In this document: in pieces, positions 55,754-64,000 of the stretch
How the letters are laid out: every line of letters begins with the position of its first letter
How positions within the stretch are numbered: the first letter of the stretch is position 1
From: Nocardiopsis ganjiahuensis DSM 45031
GTDB taxonomy: Bacteria; Actinomycetota; Actinomycetes; Streptosporangiales; Streptosporangiaceae
DNA length: 64,000 nt
Reading direction: 5' to 3'
Assembly: GCF_000341085.1 (NCBI RefSeq)
Contig: NZ_ANBA01000017.1
Coordinates: 1 to 64,000 of the forward strand
Translations under genes and position numbers: made by a program
The notes under the pieces: model-generated
Told to the model about the DNA's origin: nothing
The model's database searches: none
What the model saw: the letters and a program-made list of their open reading frames with translations, nothing else

Positions 55754-55914
55754 GGGGAGGAGGGCCTAACAGGACTCGGAGGCGTTCGGGCGGACTCGCC
55801 CGGGAGGGCCGGGCAGAGCGGAACGTTCCCCGGTCCCGCGGCCTTCAAGCGGGTCGGCGGTGGCCGCTCCCGGACACGGCCGGTTAGGCCCTGACCCTTA
55901 TCACCGAGGGTGTT

Positions 55915-56571
55915 TCAGTGAGAGCCCTGCGTGTTCTCCGTGGTGCTCGCGGGGAGGATGGTGTCCACGGTTTCGGTCGCCACCCCGAGGGCGCGGAGCA
56001 CGAACCGGGTGACCAGGGAGTGGGTCCCGTCGAGGCTGATGTCGCCGTTCACCAGGGGCAGCCGCTGGGAGCCCACCATGGACAGGGTGAGCCCGGCGAC
56101 CCGTTCCGCCGGCAGGCGGTCGAACTCCCCGGCCGCGGTGCCCTCCTCCAGGATCTCGGTGAGCAGGCGCTGCATCGGGGCGACGTGCGCGGCCAGGGCC
56201 TGGTAGGCGTCCGGGCCCAGGCTGGCGCCCAGCTCGGCGGCGGGCGGGTGCGGATGCGCGACGAGGCCCTCCAGCTGGAGGCGTACGAAGGCTGAGAGGC
56301 GGCGGGCCGCCGACACCCCTGAGGGGAGCTCGCGCTTGTACCGCTCGACGAACGCGCTGTTGACCTGCTCGGTGAAGGCCAGGAGCAGCGCGGGCTTGTC
56401 CGGGAAGTAGTTGTACAGCGCGGTGCGGGTGATGCCCGCGGCGTTGGCCACGTCGGTCATGGAGATGCGGTCGATCCCCTGGGACCTGATCAGCTCTTCG
56501 ACGGCGTCCATGATGCGCTCCCGTGTGCGGGCACGGTGAGCGGCGATGGTCGGAGCCGTGATCTTGGGCAT
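55915..56571 (-). CDS. TetR-family regulator
   Basis: A 218-residue repressor. The helix-turn-helix SMTDVANAAGITRTALYNYFPDK at about 35-58 follows a basic arm. The C-terminal domain binds a ligand that cannot be named. It lies 122 bases after the heme oxygenase gene on the same strand. Twin ATGAC-n5-GTCAT operators lie upstream of that gene, so it most likely represses heme oxygenase and itself. The ATG is preceded by AGGAG. Confidence 0.85.
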   Translation of the reverse strand: MPKITAPTIAAHRARTRERIMDAVEELIRSQGIDRISMTDVANAAGITRTALYNYFPDKPALLLAFTEQVNSAFVERYKRELPSGVSAARRLSAFVRLQLEGLVAHPHPPAAELGASLGPDAYQALAAHVAPMQRLLTEILEEGTAAGEFDRLPAERVAGLTLSMVGSQRLPLVNGDISLDGTHSLVTRFVLRALGVATETVDTILPASTTENTQGSH

Positions 56572-56693
56572 GACTCCTATGGTGGCACGTCCGAGCGGCC
56601 GAGGCGGCACGCCGGAGCAGCCGTACCGGGCCCCGCGGCGCCGGTACGGCCGGCCTCGGTGCGGCAGGAGGCCGCGTGGCGGAACGCCCGGGC

Positions 56694-57377
56694 TCAGACG
56701 TGCTTCCTGCCGAGGTCGGCGAGGACCTCGGTGTTGAGCTGGTAGGCCAGGCGGGTCTCCTGGACGAGGAAGCCCGCGGCGGCCCGGTCGAGGTCCAGGG
56801 AGTCGAGGCGCTCGCGGTACCCGGCGCGGAACTCGGGCAGGCTGCCCAGGCCGTCGAAGACGTAGAAGGCCACGCCCGCGCCGTCGGCGAGGGCGTAGGC
56901 CTCGGCGGCGATCCGCCGGATGAACTGCCCGCCGGAGACGTCCCCCATGTAGCGGGTGTAGTGGTGCGCGACGAACCCCGCGGGGTGGTCGGCCATCTGC
57001 TCGATGCGCGCCACGTAGGTCCTGGTGGCAGGGGTGGGGGAGATCCGGTCGCGCCAGTCGCCGCCGAGCAGGTGCTCGAGGTCGGCCTCCAGCGCCGGGA
57101 CGCGCTCCAGCTCCGGGTAGTGGAAGCGGCCGGCGACGGGGTCGTCGGCCAGTGCGCGGCCGACCCGCTCCAGGGCCACGTAGGCGAAGTGGTGTTGGGC
57201 GACCATGGCGGTGTAGCCCGCGAGGGAGAGCTCGCCCCCGAGCAGCGCCTTGGTGAAGCCGTGGTTCTCGGCGGCCGAGTGATCGCCCCAGGTGGCGGCC
57301 TTGAGGCGCTCGGAGAACGGCTCTTCGGCGGCGGGGGAGGCCGGTGTGGGGGCCTCGGCTGTGGCGCTCATCGGCAC
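56694..57377 (-). CDS. heme oxygenase
   Basis: Opens heme to biliverdin, carbon monoxide and iron, an iron-scavenging reaction. The 227-residue protein has the proximal His in TWGDHSAAEN (about 33) and the distal helix YMGDVSGGQFIRR, a close form of the family's GDLSGGQ. The rest matches Corynebacterium HmuO-type enzymes. It is first in an operon with the TetR gene. Starts: GTG 57377 with AGAGG at a good distance (chosen) or ATG 57371. DtxR-type iron boxes were not found by eye. Confidence 0.93.
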   Translation of the reverse strand: MPMSATAEAPTPASPAAEEPFSERLKAATWGDHSAAENHGFTKALLGGELSLAGYTAMVAQHHFAYVALERVGRALADDPVAGRFHYPELERVPALEADLEHLLGGDWRDRISPTPATRTYVARIEQMADHPAGFVAHHYTRYMGDVSGGQFIRRIAAEAYALADGAGVAFYVFDGLGSLPEFRAGYRERLDSLDLDRAAAGFLVQETRLAYQLNTEVLADLGRKHV

Positions 57378-57403
57378 TTTCCGCCTCTCTTTTCGGGATC
57401 TTT

Positions 57404-57461
57404 ATGACATCATGTCATTTAGGCGGACAGGGTTGTCAAGATGGATATGACGACCTGTCAT
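57404..57461 (-). promoter_or_regulatory. heme oxygenase promoter with twin TetR operators
   Basis: Two 15-base palindromic sites share ATGAC(N5)GTCAT: ATGACATCATGTCAT at 57404-57418 and ATGACGACCTGTCAT at 57447-57461, centres 43 bases apart (about four helical turns). Between them on the minus strand is TTGACA (57434-57439), a -35 candidate facing the heme oxygenase gene. The TetR encoded in this operon is the likely ligand-binding repressor. Confidence 0.65.
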
Positions 57462-57788
57462 GAAAAGGGGTCACAATGCCCACTTCAAGTGCCCTGCGTC
57501 ACAGGATTCACGTGCCTCCGCACGCGCACGTGCACGCTCTGACCACGCACGGGACCCTCGGGCACGCCGGGAAGTCCCACCGGGTCGGGCCTTCCGGCGC
57601 ACGGGCCGGAAGGCGGTTCCTCGGGCCGGCGTTGGATGTGTCTCGTCTCGTCTGCTGGTCAACTGGTCACCGGGGCGTTTATCGTTTGGATGTCGTGCGG
57701 TCCGAACCGCCGGGAACACCCGAGGTGTCCGCCTCGGGCTTCCGGCGTGACAGCGCGCCCCACGGACCCACGGACCTTGAGGCGATGA
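57462..57788. other. 327-base intergenic region before the signalling unit
   Basis: It holds a perfect 10-base stem-loop GCCTTCCGGC/GCCGGAAGGC (57589-57598 with 57605-57614) of unknown role and a weak AT-rich -10-like stretch near 57680. No gene seen. Confidence 0.4.
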
Positions 57789-59078
57789 GTGGATACCAGG
57801 AGAACAGGGCACGATCCCGTGACGGTCACCGGTGACGAGGCGGCCCACGCCGCGAACGGCGCTGCGACACACGGCAGCGCCGCCCTGGGTGACGACACCG
57901 TCCTGGACGACCGGGTGGAGGCTACCGTCGAATCGGTTGACGTCCTGCTGATCGAAGACGACCCCGGCGATGCCTTTCTCGCCGAGGAACTCCTCGCGGA
58001 CACCGCGCTGGCCACCCGCATCACGTGGGTCTCCACGCTCAAGGCCGCCCGTGAGCACCTCACCGACTTCCGTGGTTGTGTCCTGCTCGACCTCAACCTC
58101 CCCGACGGGCACGGCCTCGACCTCCTGCGGGAGGTCCTCGGCAGCGCGCCCTCCGCCGCCGTCGTGGTCTTCACCGGCCTCGACGACGAGCACGAGGGCA
58201 TCGCCGCGGTCGCCGCGGGCGCCCAGGACTACCTGGTCAAGGGCCAGGTGGACGGCTCCCTGCTGGCCCGCAGCCTGCGCTACTCCCTGGAGCGGCGCCG
58301 CGCCGACGAGAACGCCCGCCAGCTGCGCGAGGCGCGCATGCGGGCCCGGGAGAACATGCGCCTGGAGCGTGGCCTGCTGCCCCAGGTCCTGCTCGCCCGC
58401 TCGCCCCTCAGCCACCGCGCCTACTACCGGCCCGGGCGCAAGCGCGCTCTGGTCGGCGGCGACTTCTACGACGCGGTCGAGAAGGACGGCACCACCCACG
58501 TCATCATCGGCGACGTCAGCGGCCACGGCCCCGACGAGGCCGCCCTCGGGGTCAGCCTGCGCATCGCCTGGCGCACTCTGGTCATGAGCGGTGTCGCGGA
58601 GGAGCGCGTCCTGCCCAACCTGGAGGACCTCCTGGTCAGCGAACGCGCCCAGGAGGAGATGTACGCGACGCTGTGCATGGCCAGCCTCGACACCGGCAGT
58701 GACCGGGCCCGCGTGCGCGTCCTCGGCCACCCGCCGCCCATGATCGTCGCCGGCGGCGTCGCCGAGGAGATCCAGGCCGTACCGCAGCCGCCGCTGGGCG
58801 TCTTCCCGGTCGACCAGGACGAGGTCACCGAGATCGTCCTGCCCAAGGGCGTCAGCATGCTCTTCTACACCGACGGCCTGGTCGACGCCTACGACGGCGG
58901 CCCGCCCGCGCGCCTCGAGGTCGCGGGCCTGCGCCGGATGGTCAACGGCGCGCTCGGCCAGGGCGTGGCCCTGAACAACCTGCCCGAACACCTGGTGGAC
59001 GAGGCGGAACGCAGTAACGGAGGGCCGCTCCAGGACGACGTGGCGATGCTGCTCATCAACCACGGAGAGCCGGAGTGA
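57789..59078 (+). CDS. receiver domain-PP2C (SpoIIE) phosphatase fusion
   Basis: A 429-residue protein. Residues 50-165 are a response-regulator receiver (VDVLLIEDDPGDAFLAEELL, phosphoacceptor Asp101 in LLDLNLPDG, Lys in YLVKGQ). After a helix, residues 200-425 are a PP2C-type phosphatase with metal motifs GGDFYDAV, GDVSGHGPDEAA and LFYTDGLVDA. Such RsbU-like proteins dephosphorylate anti-anti-sigma factors. GTG 57789 is supported by GAGG. It overlaps the kinase gene by four bases. Confidence 0.9.
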   Translation: MDTRRTGHDPVTVTGDEAAHAANGAATHGSAALGDDTVLDDRVEATVESVDVLLIEDDPGDAFLAEELLADTALATRITWVSTLKAAREHLTDFRGCVLLDLNLPDGHGLDLLREVLGSAPSAAVVVFTGLDDEHEGIAAVAAGAQDYLVKGQVDGSLLARSLRYSLERRRADENARQLREARMRARENMRLERGLLPQVLLARSPLSHRAYYRPGRKRALVGGDFYDAVEKDGTTHVIIGDVSGHGPDEAALGVSLRIAWRTLVMSGVAEERVLPNLEDLLVSERAQEEMYATLCMASLDTGSDRARVRVLGHPPPMIVAGGVAEEIQAVPQPPLGVFPVDQDEVTEIVLPKGVSMLFYTDGLVDAYDGGPPARLEVAGLRRMVNGALGQGVALNNLPEHLVDEAERSNGGPLQDDVAMLLINHGEPE

Positions 59079-61051
59079 GCCCCACCGGGGAGGAACACCA
59101 CACCATGGACACCGAGTCCGCGACCGCTTCCGAACAGGGCGGAGGTGAGGGGCCGGAACCGGACGAGGGCTCCCGGGCGTCCGTCGGGGGAGGCCTCTTC
59201 GTCAACGCCACCCCGGGTGGGCGGATCTACTCCAGCCGACACTCCTGGAGCCTGCGCCGCCGGGTCACCAGCCTGCTGACGGTGGTCGCCGTCGTCCTGG
59301 TGGTCGCCGTCTCGGTGATAACGCTCGCCGCCTTCCAGGCCCGGGACTCCCTGGTCCTGCAGGTCGACTCCCTGACCCCGGGCCTGAGCACCGTCGAGCA
59401 GACCCGCTCGGCCTACCTCAGCCAGGACCACGCCCTGCGCGGCTACATCCTCACCGGCGACCGCGACTTCCTCCAGCCCTTCGTCGAGCAGCGCATGGCT
59501 CTCGCCGAGTACCGGAGCGCCCTGACCACCCTGGCCGAGGAGAACGAGGACGTCGCGCCCAAGGTCAACGAGCTCATCGAGGCCGGCGACGTCTGGAGCG
59601 AGGAGTTCGCCGAACCCGTCCTGGAGCAGGTCCGCACCGGTGAGACCCCCACCCAGGAGGACCTCCAGCACGGTCGCGCGCTGTTCCTGGAGCTCAACCG
59701 CGCCGCCGACGCCACCACGAACCACCTCACGAGCGAGATCGAGGAGGCCCAGAGCGGCCTGACCCTGGCCACCCAGCAGGTCGTGGCCCTGCTGGTGCTC
59801 GTCGGCCTGGTGGTGGTGTTCCTCTCGGTCTTCCTGTGGGTGATGCTCCAGCAGTGGGTGCTGCGCCCCCTGGAGGAGCTGGCCGGGCACATGCGCCAGG
59901 TCTCCGAGGGCTACTACGCCCACCGCATCTCCCTGCACGGGCCGCCGGAGATCGTCCAGCTGGGCCAGGACGTGGACGCCATGCGCGAGCGCATCGTGCA
60001 GGACCTGGACGAGGTCGCCTCCGCGCGGCGCAAGCTCCAGGAGCAGTCCACCCTGCTGGAGCACCAGACCGAGGAGCTGCGCCGCTCCAACCTGGAGCTG
60101 GAGCAGTTCGCCTACGTCGCCTCGCACGACCTCCAGGAGCCGCTGCGCAAGGTCGCCAGCTTCTGCCAGCTGCTCCAGCGCCGCTACCAGGGCCAGCTGG
60201 ACGAGCGCGCGGACTCCTACATCGACTTCGCCGTCGAGGGCGCCAAGCGCATGCAGACCCTCATCAACGACCTGCTGGCCTTCTCCCGGGTCGGGCGCAC
60301 CAAGAACTTCGCTCCGGTCGACCTGAACGTGGCTCTGGACGACGCCCTGAGCAGTCTGGAGACACGCCTGGAGGAGGCGGGCGCCGAGATCACCGGCGAC
60401 ACCCTGCCCGCCGTCCAGGGCGACCGCACCCTGCTCACCCAGGTCTTCTTCAACCTCGTGGGCAACGCGGTCAAGTTCCGCGGCGAGGACGCGCCCACGG
60501 TCCACATCAGTGTGGAGCGCCAGGGCGACGAGTGGGTCTTCTGCTGCGCGGACAACGGCATCGGCATCGAACCGCAGTACGCCGAGCGGATCTTCGTCAT
60601 CTTCCAGCGCCTGCACACCAGGGAGAAGTACACCGGTACGGGTATCGGACTGGCCATGTGCAAGAAGATCGTCGAGTTCCACGGTGGTCGCATGTGGCTG
60701 GACACCGGCGAAGAGGAGACCGAAGAGTCCGAAACCGCCGACAGCCCGGACTCCGGACGGACCGGAACCCGCATATGCTGGACTCTGCCCGTCGACACCG
60801 AGGCGGAGGAGGAAGAGTCGGTTGCCCTGGAGGGAACCGAACCGACTGACGACGCCGATAACGGAGTCGAGGGCACCGAGGTCGCCGAGTCCGCCCCCGC
60901 GGACGAGGCACCGACGGCCACACAAGAGTCCAGCGGCACCGAGCCGAGGGCCGATTCCCCCACGGGTAGCGAACCCGGCGGGGAACCGCGTCCCCTGCCC
61001 GGCGGCGCTGGCGGTACGGTTCCACCCGGTCACGGGGAGGAACCCGTATAG
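59075..61051 (+). CDS. sensor histidine kinase, CHASE3-like
   Basis: A 658-residue kinase. A membrane helix at about 58-84 precedes an extracytoplasmic CHASE3-like helical domain (about 90-225). A second helix at 228-252 leads to a HAMP domain, then a coiled coil and HisKA with phospho-His351 in ASHDLQEP, and an ATPase domain (VGNAVKFRGED, CADNGIGI, TGTGIGLAMCKK). The C-terminal 110 residues are acidic and disordered. The GTG start overlaps the phosphatase stop (GTGA) with GGAGAG upstream. Confidence 0.92.
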   Translation: MSPTGEEHHTMDTESATASEQGGGEGPEPDEGSRASVGGGLFVNATPGGRIYSSRHSWSLRRRVTSLLTVVAVVLVVAVSVITLAAFQARDSLVLQVDSLTPGLSTVEQTRSAYLSQDHALRGYILTGDRDFLQPFVEQRMALAEYRSALTTLAEENEDVAPKVNELIEAGDVWSEEFAEPVLEQVRTGETPTQEDLQHGRALFLELNRAADATTNHLTSEIEEAQSGLTLATQQVVALLVLVGLVVVFLSVFLWVMLQQWVLRPLEELAGHMRQVSEGYYAHRISLHGPPEIVQLGQDVDAMRERIVQDLDEVASARRKLQEQSTLLEHQTEELRRSNLELEQFAYVASHDLQEPLRKVASFCQLLQRRYQGQLDERADSYIDFAVEGAKRMQTLINDLLAFSRVGRTKNFAPVDLNVALDDALSSLETRLEEAGAEITGDTLPAVQGDRTLLTQVFFNLVGNAVKFRGEDAPTVHISVERQGDEWVFCCADNGIGIEPQYAERIFVIFQRLHTREKYTGTGIGLAMCKKIVEFHGGRMWLDTGEEETEESETADSPDSGRTGTRICWTLPVDTEAEEEESVALEGTEPTDDADNGVEGTEVAESAPADEAPTATQESSGTEPRADSPTGSEPGGEPRPLPGGAGGTVPPGHGEEPV

Positions 61052-61063
61052 GGGTCTGGAAGC

Positions 61064-61510
61064 TTGAGCGAGGTCATGTTGGTGCATCCCATTGAGGTGC
61101 TGCTGGTCGAGGACGATCCTGGCGACGTCCTGATGACCAAGGAGGCGTTCGAGGAACACAAGCTGGGCAACCGCCTGCATGTGGTCTCGGACGGCGTCGA
61201 GGCGCTCCGCTTCCTGCGTCGCGAAGGCGAGTTCGCCGACGCCCCCCGCCCCCACCTGATCCTCCTGGACCTCAACCTGCCGCGTAAGGACGGCCGGGAG
61301 GTACTGGAGGAGGTCAAGAGCGACGACGACCTGGCGCACATCCCCGTCGTGGTGCTCACGACCTCGGAAGCCGAGGAGGACGTGCTGCGCAGTTACCGCC
61401 TGCATGCCAACGCCTACGTGCCCAAGCCCGTGGACTTCGAGCAGTTCATCCGGGTCGTGCGGCAGATCGACGACTTCTTCGTGACCGTCGTACGGCTCCC
61501 CAAGGGCTGA
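61064..61510 (+). CDS. single-domain response regulator, Rcp1-like
   Basis: A 148-residue receiver with [18 protein letters not shown], phosphoacceptor Asp69 in LILLDLNLP, the Thr-Thr in VVLTTS and Lys in [10 protein letters not shown]. No output domain, so it relays phosphate like cyanobacterial Rcp1. TTG 61064 or ATG 61076 both have weak ribosome binding sites. Third gene of the signalling unit. Confidence 0.9.
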   Translation: MSEVMLVHPIEVLLVEDDPGDVLMTKEAFEEHKLGNRLHVVSDGVEALRFLRREGEFADAPRPHLILLDLNLPRKDGREVLEEVKSDDDLAHIPVVVLTTSEAEEDVLRSYRLHANAYVPKPVDFEQFIRVVRQIDDFFVTVVRLPKG

Positions 61511-61594
61511 CGCGGGTCACGGTTCGGGGGACGGGGCCCGCACTCACCGCGCCGGAGCGGGTGGGTGTGGAGGTTTTTCGTTACGGTAAGGGAC

Positions 61595-62122
61595 ATGAGC
61601 CTGCCGCAACCGCGTGACCCCGCTGGTCCCTACCGCGTCAGTGTGGTGTGCCTGGGAAACATCTGCCGATCACCCATGGCGGAGAAGGTGCTCACCGCAG
61701 ACCTCGAACGTGCCGGATTGAGCGACCTCGTCGAGGTCGACAGCTCCGGTACGGGCGACTGGCACGTGGGCGGCGGAATGGATCCCCGGGCCGCGTCCAC
61801 ACTCCGCGTGCACGGGTACCTGACCAACCACACCGCCCGCCAGTTCGAGCCCGAGGACCTGGCCACTCGGGACCTGGTCCTGGCGATGGACGTGGACAAC
61901 CTCGCCGACCTGCGCCGTGTCGTCGACGAACGGGGCGCGGAGCTCGGCTTCGACGCCTCCCGACTGCGGCTGTTCCGCTCCTTCGCGCCCGCGAGCGGCC
62001 CCAACCCGGAGGTGCCCGACCCCTACTACGGGGGAGACGACGGGTTCACCGCCGTCCTGAACATGGTCGAGGCCGCCGCCAAGGGCCTCACCGGGGAACT
62101 CGTCACCCGGTTGAAGGCCTGA
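61595..62122 (+). CDS. low-molecular-weight protein-tyrosine-phosphatase
   Basis: A 175-residue phosphatase. The P-loop C-x5-R-S is VCLGNICRSP near residue 19, and the general-acid Asp is in DPYYGG. It fits the LMW-PTP family, which acts on phosphotyrosine or on sugar phosphates. AAGGG precedes the ATG. It is four bases before a fructosamine kinase gene, suggesting a deglycation pair. Confidence 0.93.
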   Translation: MSLPQPRDPAGPYRVSVVCLGNICRSPMAEKVLTADLERAGLSDLVEVDSSGTGDWHVGGGMDPRAASTLRVHGYLTNHTARQFEPEDLATRDLVLAMDVDNLADLRRVVDERGAELGFDASRLRLFRSFAPASGPNPEVPDPYYGGDDGFTAVLNMVEAAAKGLTGELVTRLKA

Positions 62123-62126
62123 CCGC

Positions 62127-63071
62127 GTGGACAGGGAGCCGATCGTGCGGTCCTTCGGACCCGGAGGCGGGGGGGACCGGCCGGACCGGCCGCGCCGGGA
62201 CCCGCTGACCGGCACCCTCGCCGACCGGATCTCCGCCCTGCTCGGCACAGAGGTCCGGCGCGCCGCCCGGGCCGGGAGCAGCCACGACTGGACCCTGTCC
62301 TACGCGGAGCTGGCCGACGGCACCAGGCTGTTCGTCAAGTCCCTGTCGCGCGGGTCCGAGCCCACGGGGGTGCTCCTCGCGGAGGCGCGCGGCCTGGAGT
62401 GGCTCGGGAGGTGTTTCGGCTCCCCGGTGATCCAACCCCTGGGCTGGGACGAACGCCTGCTCGTGCTGCCGCTGGTGGAGCAGCGCGAACCCACGCCGGC
62501 CGCGGCCGAGCGGCTCGGCAGACAGCTCGCCGGCACCCACCTGACCGGAGCGGACAGCTTCGGTGCGGACTGGCCCGGCTACGTGGGCCCGCTTCCGCTG
62601 GACAACACCCCGGCCCGGCACTGGCCGCGCTTCTACGCCGAACAACGGTTGCGCCCCTACCTGCGCCGGGCCCTGGACCAGGGGGCGCTGACCCCCACCG
62701 ACGCGCGTGCGGTCGAGAAGGTGGTCGACTCGGTCGAGGACCTGGCCGGGGAACCCGAACCGCCGGCCCGGATCCACGGGGACCTGTGGAGCGGCAACGT
62801 GCTCTGGCGCGAACGCGACGCGGTGCTCATCGACCCGGCCGCGCACGGCGGCCACCGCGAGGCGGACCTGGCGATGCTGGCCCTGTTCGGGCTGCCCTAC
62901 CTGGACCGGGTCCGCGACGCCTACAACGAGGTCGCCCCGCTGTCGTCGGGCTGGCGGGGCCGGGTGGCCCTGCACCAGCTGCACCCGCTGCTCGTGCACG
63001 TGTGCCTGTTCGGCGCCGCCTACCGGACCACCGCTCTGGAGGCCGCGCGGACCGCGTTGCGCACCTCCTGA
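62127..63071 (+). CDS. fructosamine kinase family protein (FN3K-like)
   Basis: A 314-residue kinase of the FN3K/APH fold. The catalytic loop HGDLWSGNVLW and the metal-binding DPAAHGGHREADLAM (DxD-type) are typical. Bacterial homologues phosphorylate ribulosamines or erythrulosamines on proteins so that the sugar falls off. It starts GTG 62127, four bases after the phosphatase stop, so they are coupled. An N-terminal Gly/Arg-rich stretch (about 8-25) precedes the fold. Confidence 0.88.
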   Translation: MDREPIVRSFGPGGGGDRPDRPRRDPLTGTLADRISALLGTEVRRAARAGSSHDWTLSYAELADGTRLFVKSLSRGSEPTGVLLAEARGLEWLGRCFGSPVIQPLGWDERLLVLPLVEQREPTPAAAERLGRQLAGTHLTGADSFGADWPGYVGPLPLDNTPARHWPRFYAEQRLRPYLRRALDQGALTPTDARAVEKVVDSVEDLAGEPEPPARIHGDLWSGNVLWRERDAVLIDPAAHGGHREADLAMLALFGLPYLDRVRDAYNEVAPLSSGWRGRVALHQLHPLLVHVCLFGAAYRTTALEAARTALRTS

Positions 63072-63107
63072 GCGGTGGCCCGGAGCCCGGGCGGGACCGG
63101 GGCCGGG

Positions 63108-64000
63108 TCAGCCCTTGACGCTGCCCGCCAGCAGGCCGCGCACGAAGTAGCGCTGGAGCAGGAAGAACACGAGCAGCGGCACGACGATCGACACGAACGC
63201 GCCCGCGGTGAGCCGGTGCCAGGCCTCGCCCCGGGTCCCCGCCAGCTCCGCCAGCCGTACGGTGAGCGGTGCCGTGGCGGTGTCGCCCCCGGCGAAGATC
63301 AACGCCACCAGCAGGTCGTTCCAGACCCACAGGAACTGGAAGATGCCCAGCGAGACCAGGGCGGGCGCGATCAGCGGCAGGGCCACCTTGCGGAAGATCG
63401 TGCCGTGCCCGGCGCCGTCCACACGGGCCGCCTCGAAGAGCGACTTCGGCAGCTGCGAGATGAAGTTGTGCATCAGGAAGATGCCCAGCGGCAGGCCGAA
63501 GATGGTGTGCGCGACCCACACGTTGGTGAACGCCATCGCGCCGCTGAGCTCCCAGGCGGGCAGGATCTGCGCGTCGCCGACCGTCACCCCCTGGGAGAAG
63601 AAGCGCAGCAGCGGCACCAGGGACATCTGGAGCGGCACGATCTGGAGCGCGAAGATCCCGAGGAACACCCAGTCGCGGCCGCGGAAGTCGATCCAGGCCA
63701 GCGCGTAGGCGGCCAGTGCCGCGATGCCCAGGACGAACACCGTCGAGGGCAGGGTGATCACGAACGAGTTCACGAAGTGGCTGGCCAGGCGGCCGTCGTT
63801 GGCGCTGCCGAAGAGCACGTCCCGGTAGTTGTCCAGGGTCACCTCGGGGTTGCCGAAGAACGTCCACCAGCCGGTGGAGCCGATCTGGTCGGCCGGCCGG
63901 AACGAGGAGACGAACAGCCCGGCGGTGGGAAGCGTCCACACCACGGCGATGACCAGCGCCACGAGGCTGGCGGCGCCGCCGCTGAGCCGTCTGCGGACCC
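63108..64000 (-). CDS. carbohydrate ABC transporter permease (5' end outside window)
   Basis: A MalG-type inner-membrane permease with about six helices and the EAA loop EAARVDGAGHGTIFRKVALPL. The reading frame stays open to the window edge (upstream residues include RRRLSGGAASLV before the first visible GTG at 63962), so the N-terminus is probably cut and the start lies beyond 64000. Its stop is 36 bases after the fructosamine kinase stop, convergent. The partner permease and binding protein would be upstream outside the window. Confidence 0.85.
   Translation of the reverse strand, partial: VRRRLSGGAASLVALVIAVVWTLPTAGLFVSSFRPADQIGSTGWWTFFGNPEVTLDNYRDVLFGSANDGRLASHFVNSFVITLPSTVFVLGIAALAAYALAWIDFRGRDWVFLGIFALQIVPLQMSLVPLLRFFSQGVTVGDAQILPAWELSGAMAFTNVWVAHTIFGLPLGIFLMHNFISQLPKSLFEAARVDGAGHGTIFRKVALPLIAPALVSLGIFQFLWVWNDLLVALIFAGGDTATAPLTVRLAELAGTRGEAWHRLTAGAFVSIVVPLLVFFLLQRYFVRGLLAGSVKG

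Noticed and set aside
58889-61405. 838-residue minus-strand frame across the kinase gene
   Set aside because: Leu/Val/Gln-rich shadow without motifs; the plus strand carries complete HisKA and ATPase motifs.

Overview
The window is chromosomal DNA of a high-GC Gram-positive bacterium, most likely an actinomycete of the Nocardiopsis/Streptosporangiales type. The evidence is the very high GC, frequent GTG/TTG starts, long GC-rich palindromic terminators without clear U-tracts, and gene families typical of actinobacteria: an NrtR-type Nudix regulator, a KstR-like TetR, DUF6286/AmaP/Asp23 genes, DUF4429-SHOCT, and a PP2C/response-regulator fusion. I see no phage, insertion sequence, CRISPR array or rRNA. 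The gene density and ordinary housekeeping content suggest core chromosome.

Layout. 1-9.9 kb: a SAM methyltransferase, a large bifunctional penicillin-binding protein with a 400-residue acidic cytoplasmic N-terminus, a tightly coupled leftward trio (glycosyltransferase 4, methyltransferase, terpene-cyclase-like toroid protein), an MBL-fold hydrolase and a KstR-like TetR regulator with matching operators. 9.9-14.2 kb: a sigma-70-like protein fused to a membrane segment and a Pro/Glu-rich tail, nadA with divergent nrtR, and a HAD hydrolase. 14.4-18.1 kb: a four-gene OpuC/ProU-type osmolyte ABC importer. 18.1-27.1 kb: flavin reductase, SppA peptidase, a lipoprotein, a pair of M16 peptidase subunits, a Ser/Thr kinase with a tail anchor, and an ArsR-SRPBCC pair.

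27.1-35.4 kb: an unusual tRNA with tandem hairpin repeats behind it, a peroxiredoxin, a CDP-alcohol phosphatidyltransferase with a small membrane partner, an amino-acid racemase/aldolase-type PLP enzyme, purU, and a seven-gene CsbD/Asp23/AmaP envelope-stress operon with a structured leader. 35.4-41.9 kb: a lipoprotein and the leftward gcvT-gcvH-glyA-sdaA operon behind a tandem glycine riboswitch. Together these genes turn excess glycine into serine and then pyruvate. 41.9-55.8 kb: a class D beta-lactamase homologue with altered motifs, an amidohydrolase, a type I DAHP synthase, an acyl-CoA synthetase, a DUF4429 protein, prolyl aminopeptidase, a polytopic DUF4153/4173-like membrane protein, a ferredoxin and its probable reductase, asparaginase, and a DEDDh exonuclease.

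55.9-64 kb: heme oxygenase and a TetR regulator behind twin operators, a three-gene signalling unit (receiver-PP2C phosphatase, CHASE3-like histidine kinase, single-domain response regulator), a likely protein-deglycation pair (LMW phosphatase and fructosamine kinase), and a sugar ABC permease cut by the window edge. Starts were chosen from ribosome binding sites, overlaps and family lengths. Where they are uncertain the entry says so.
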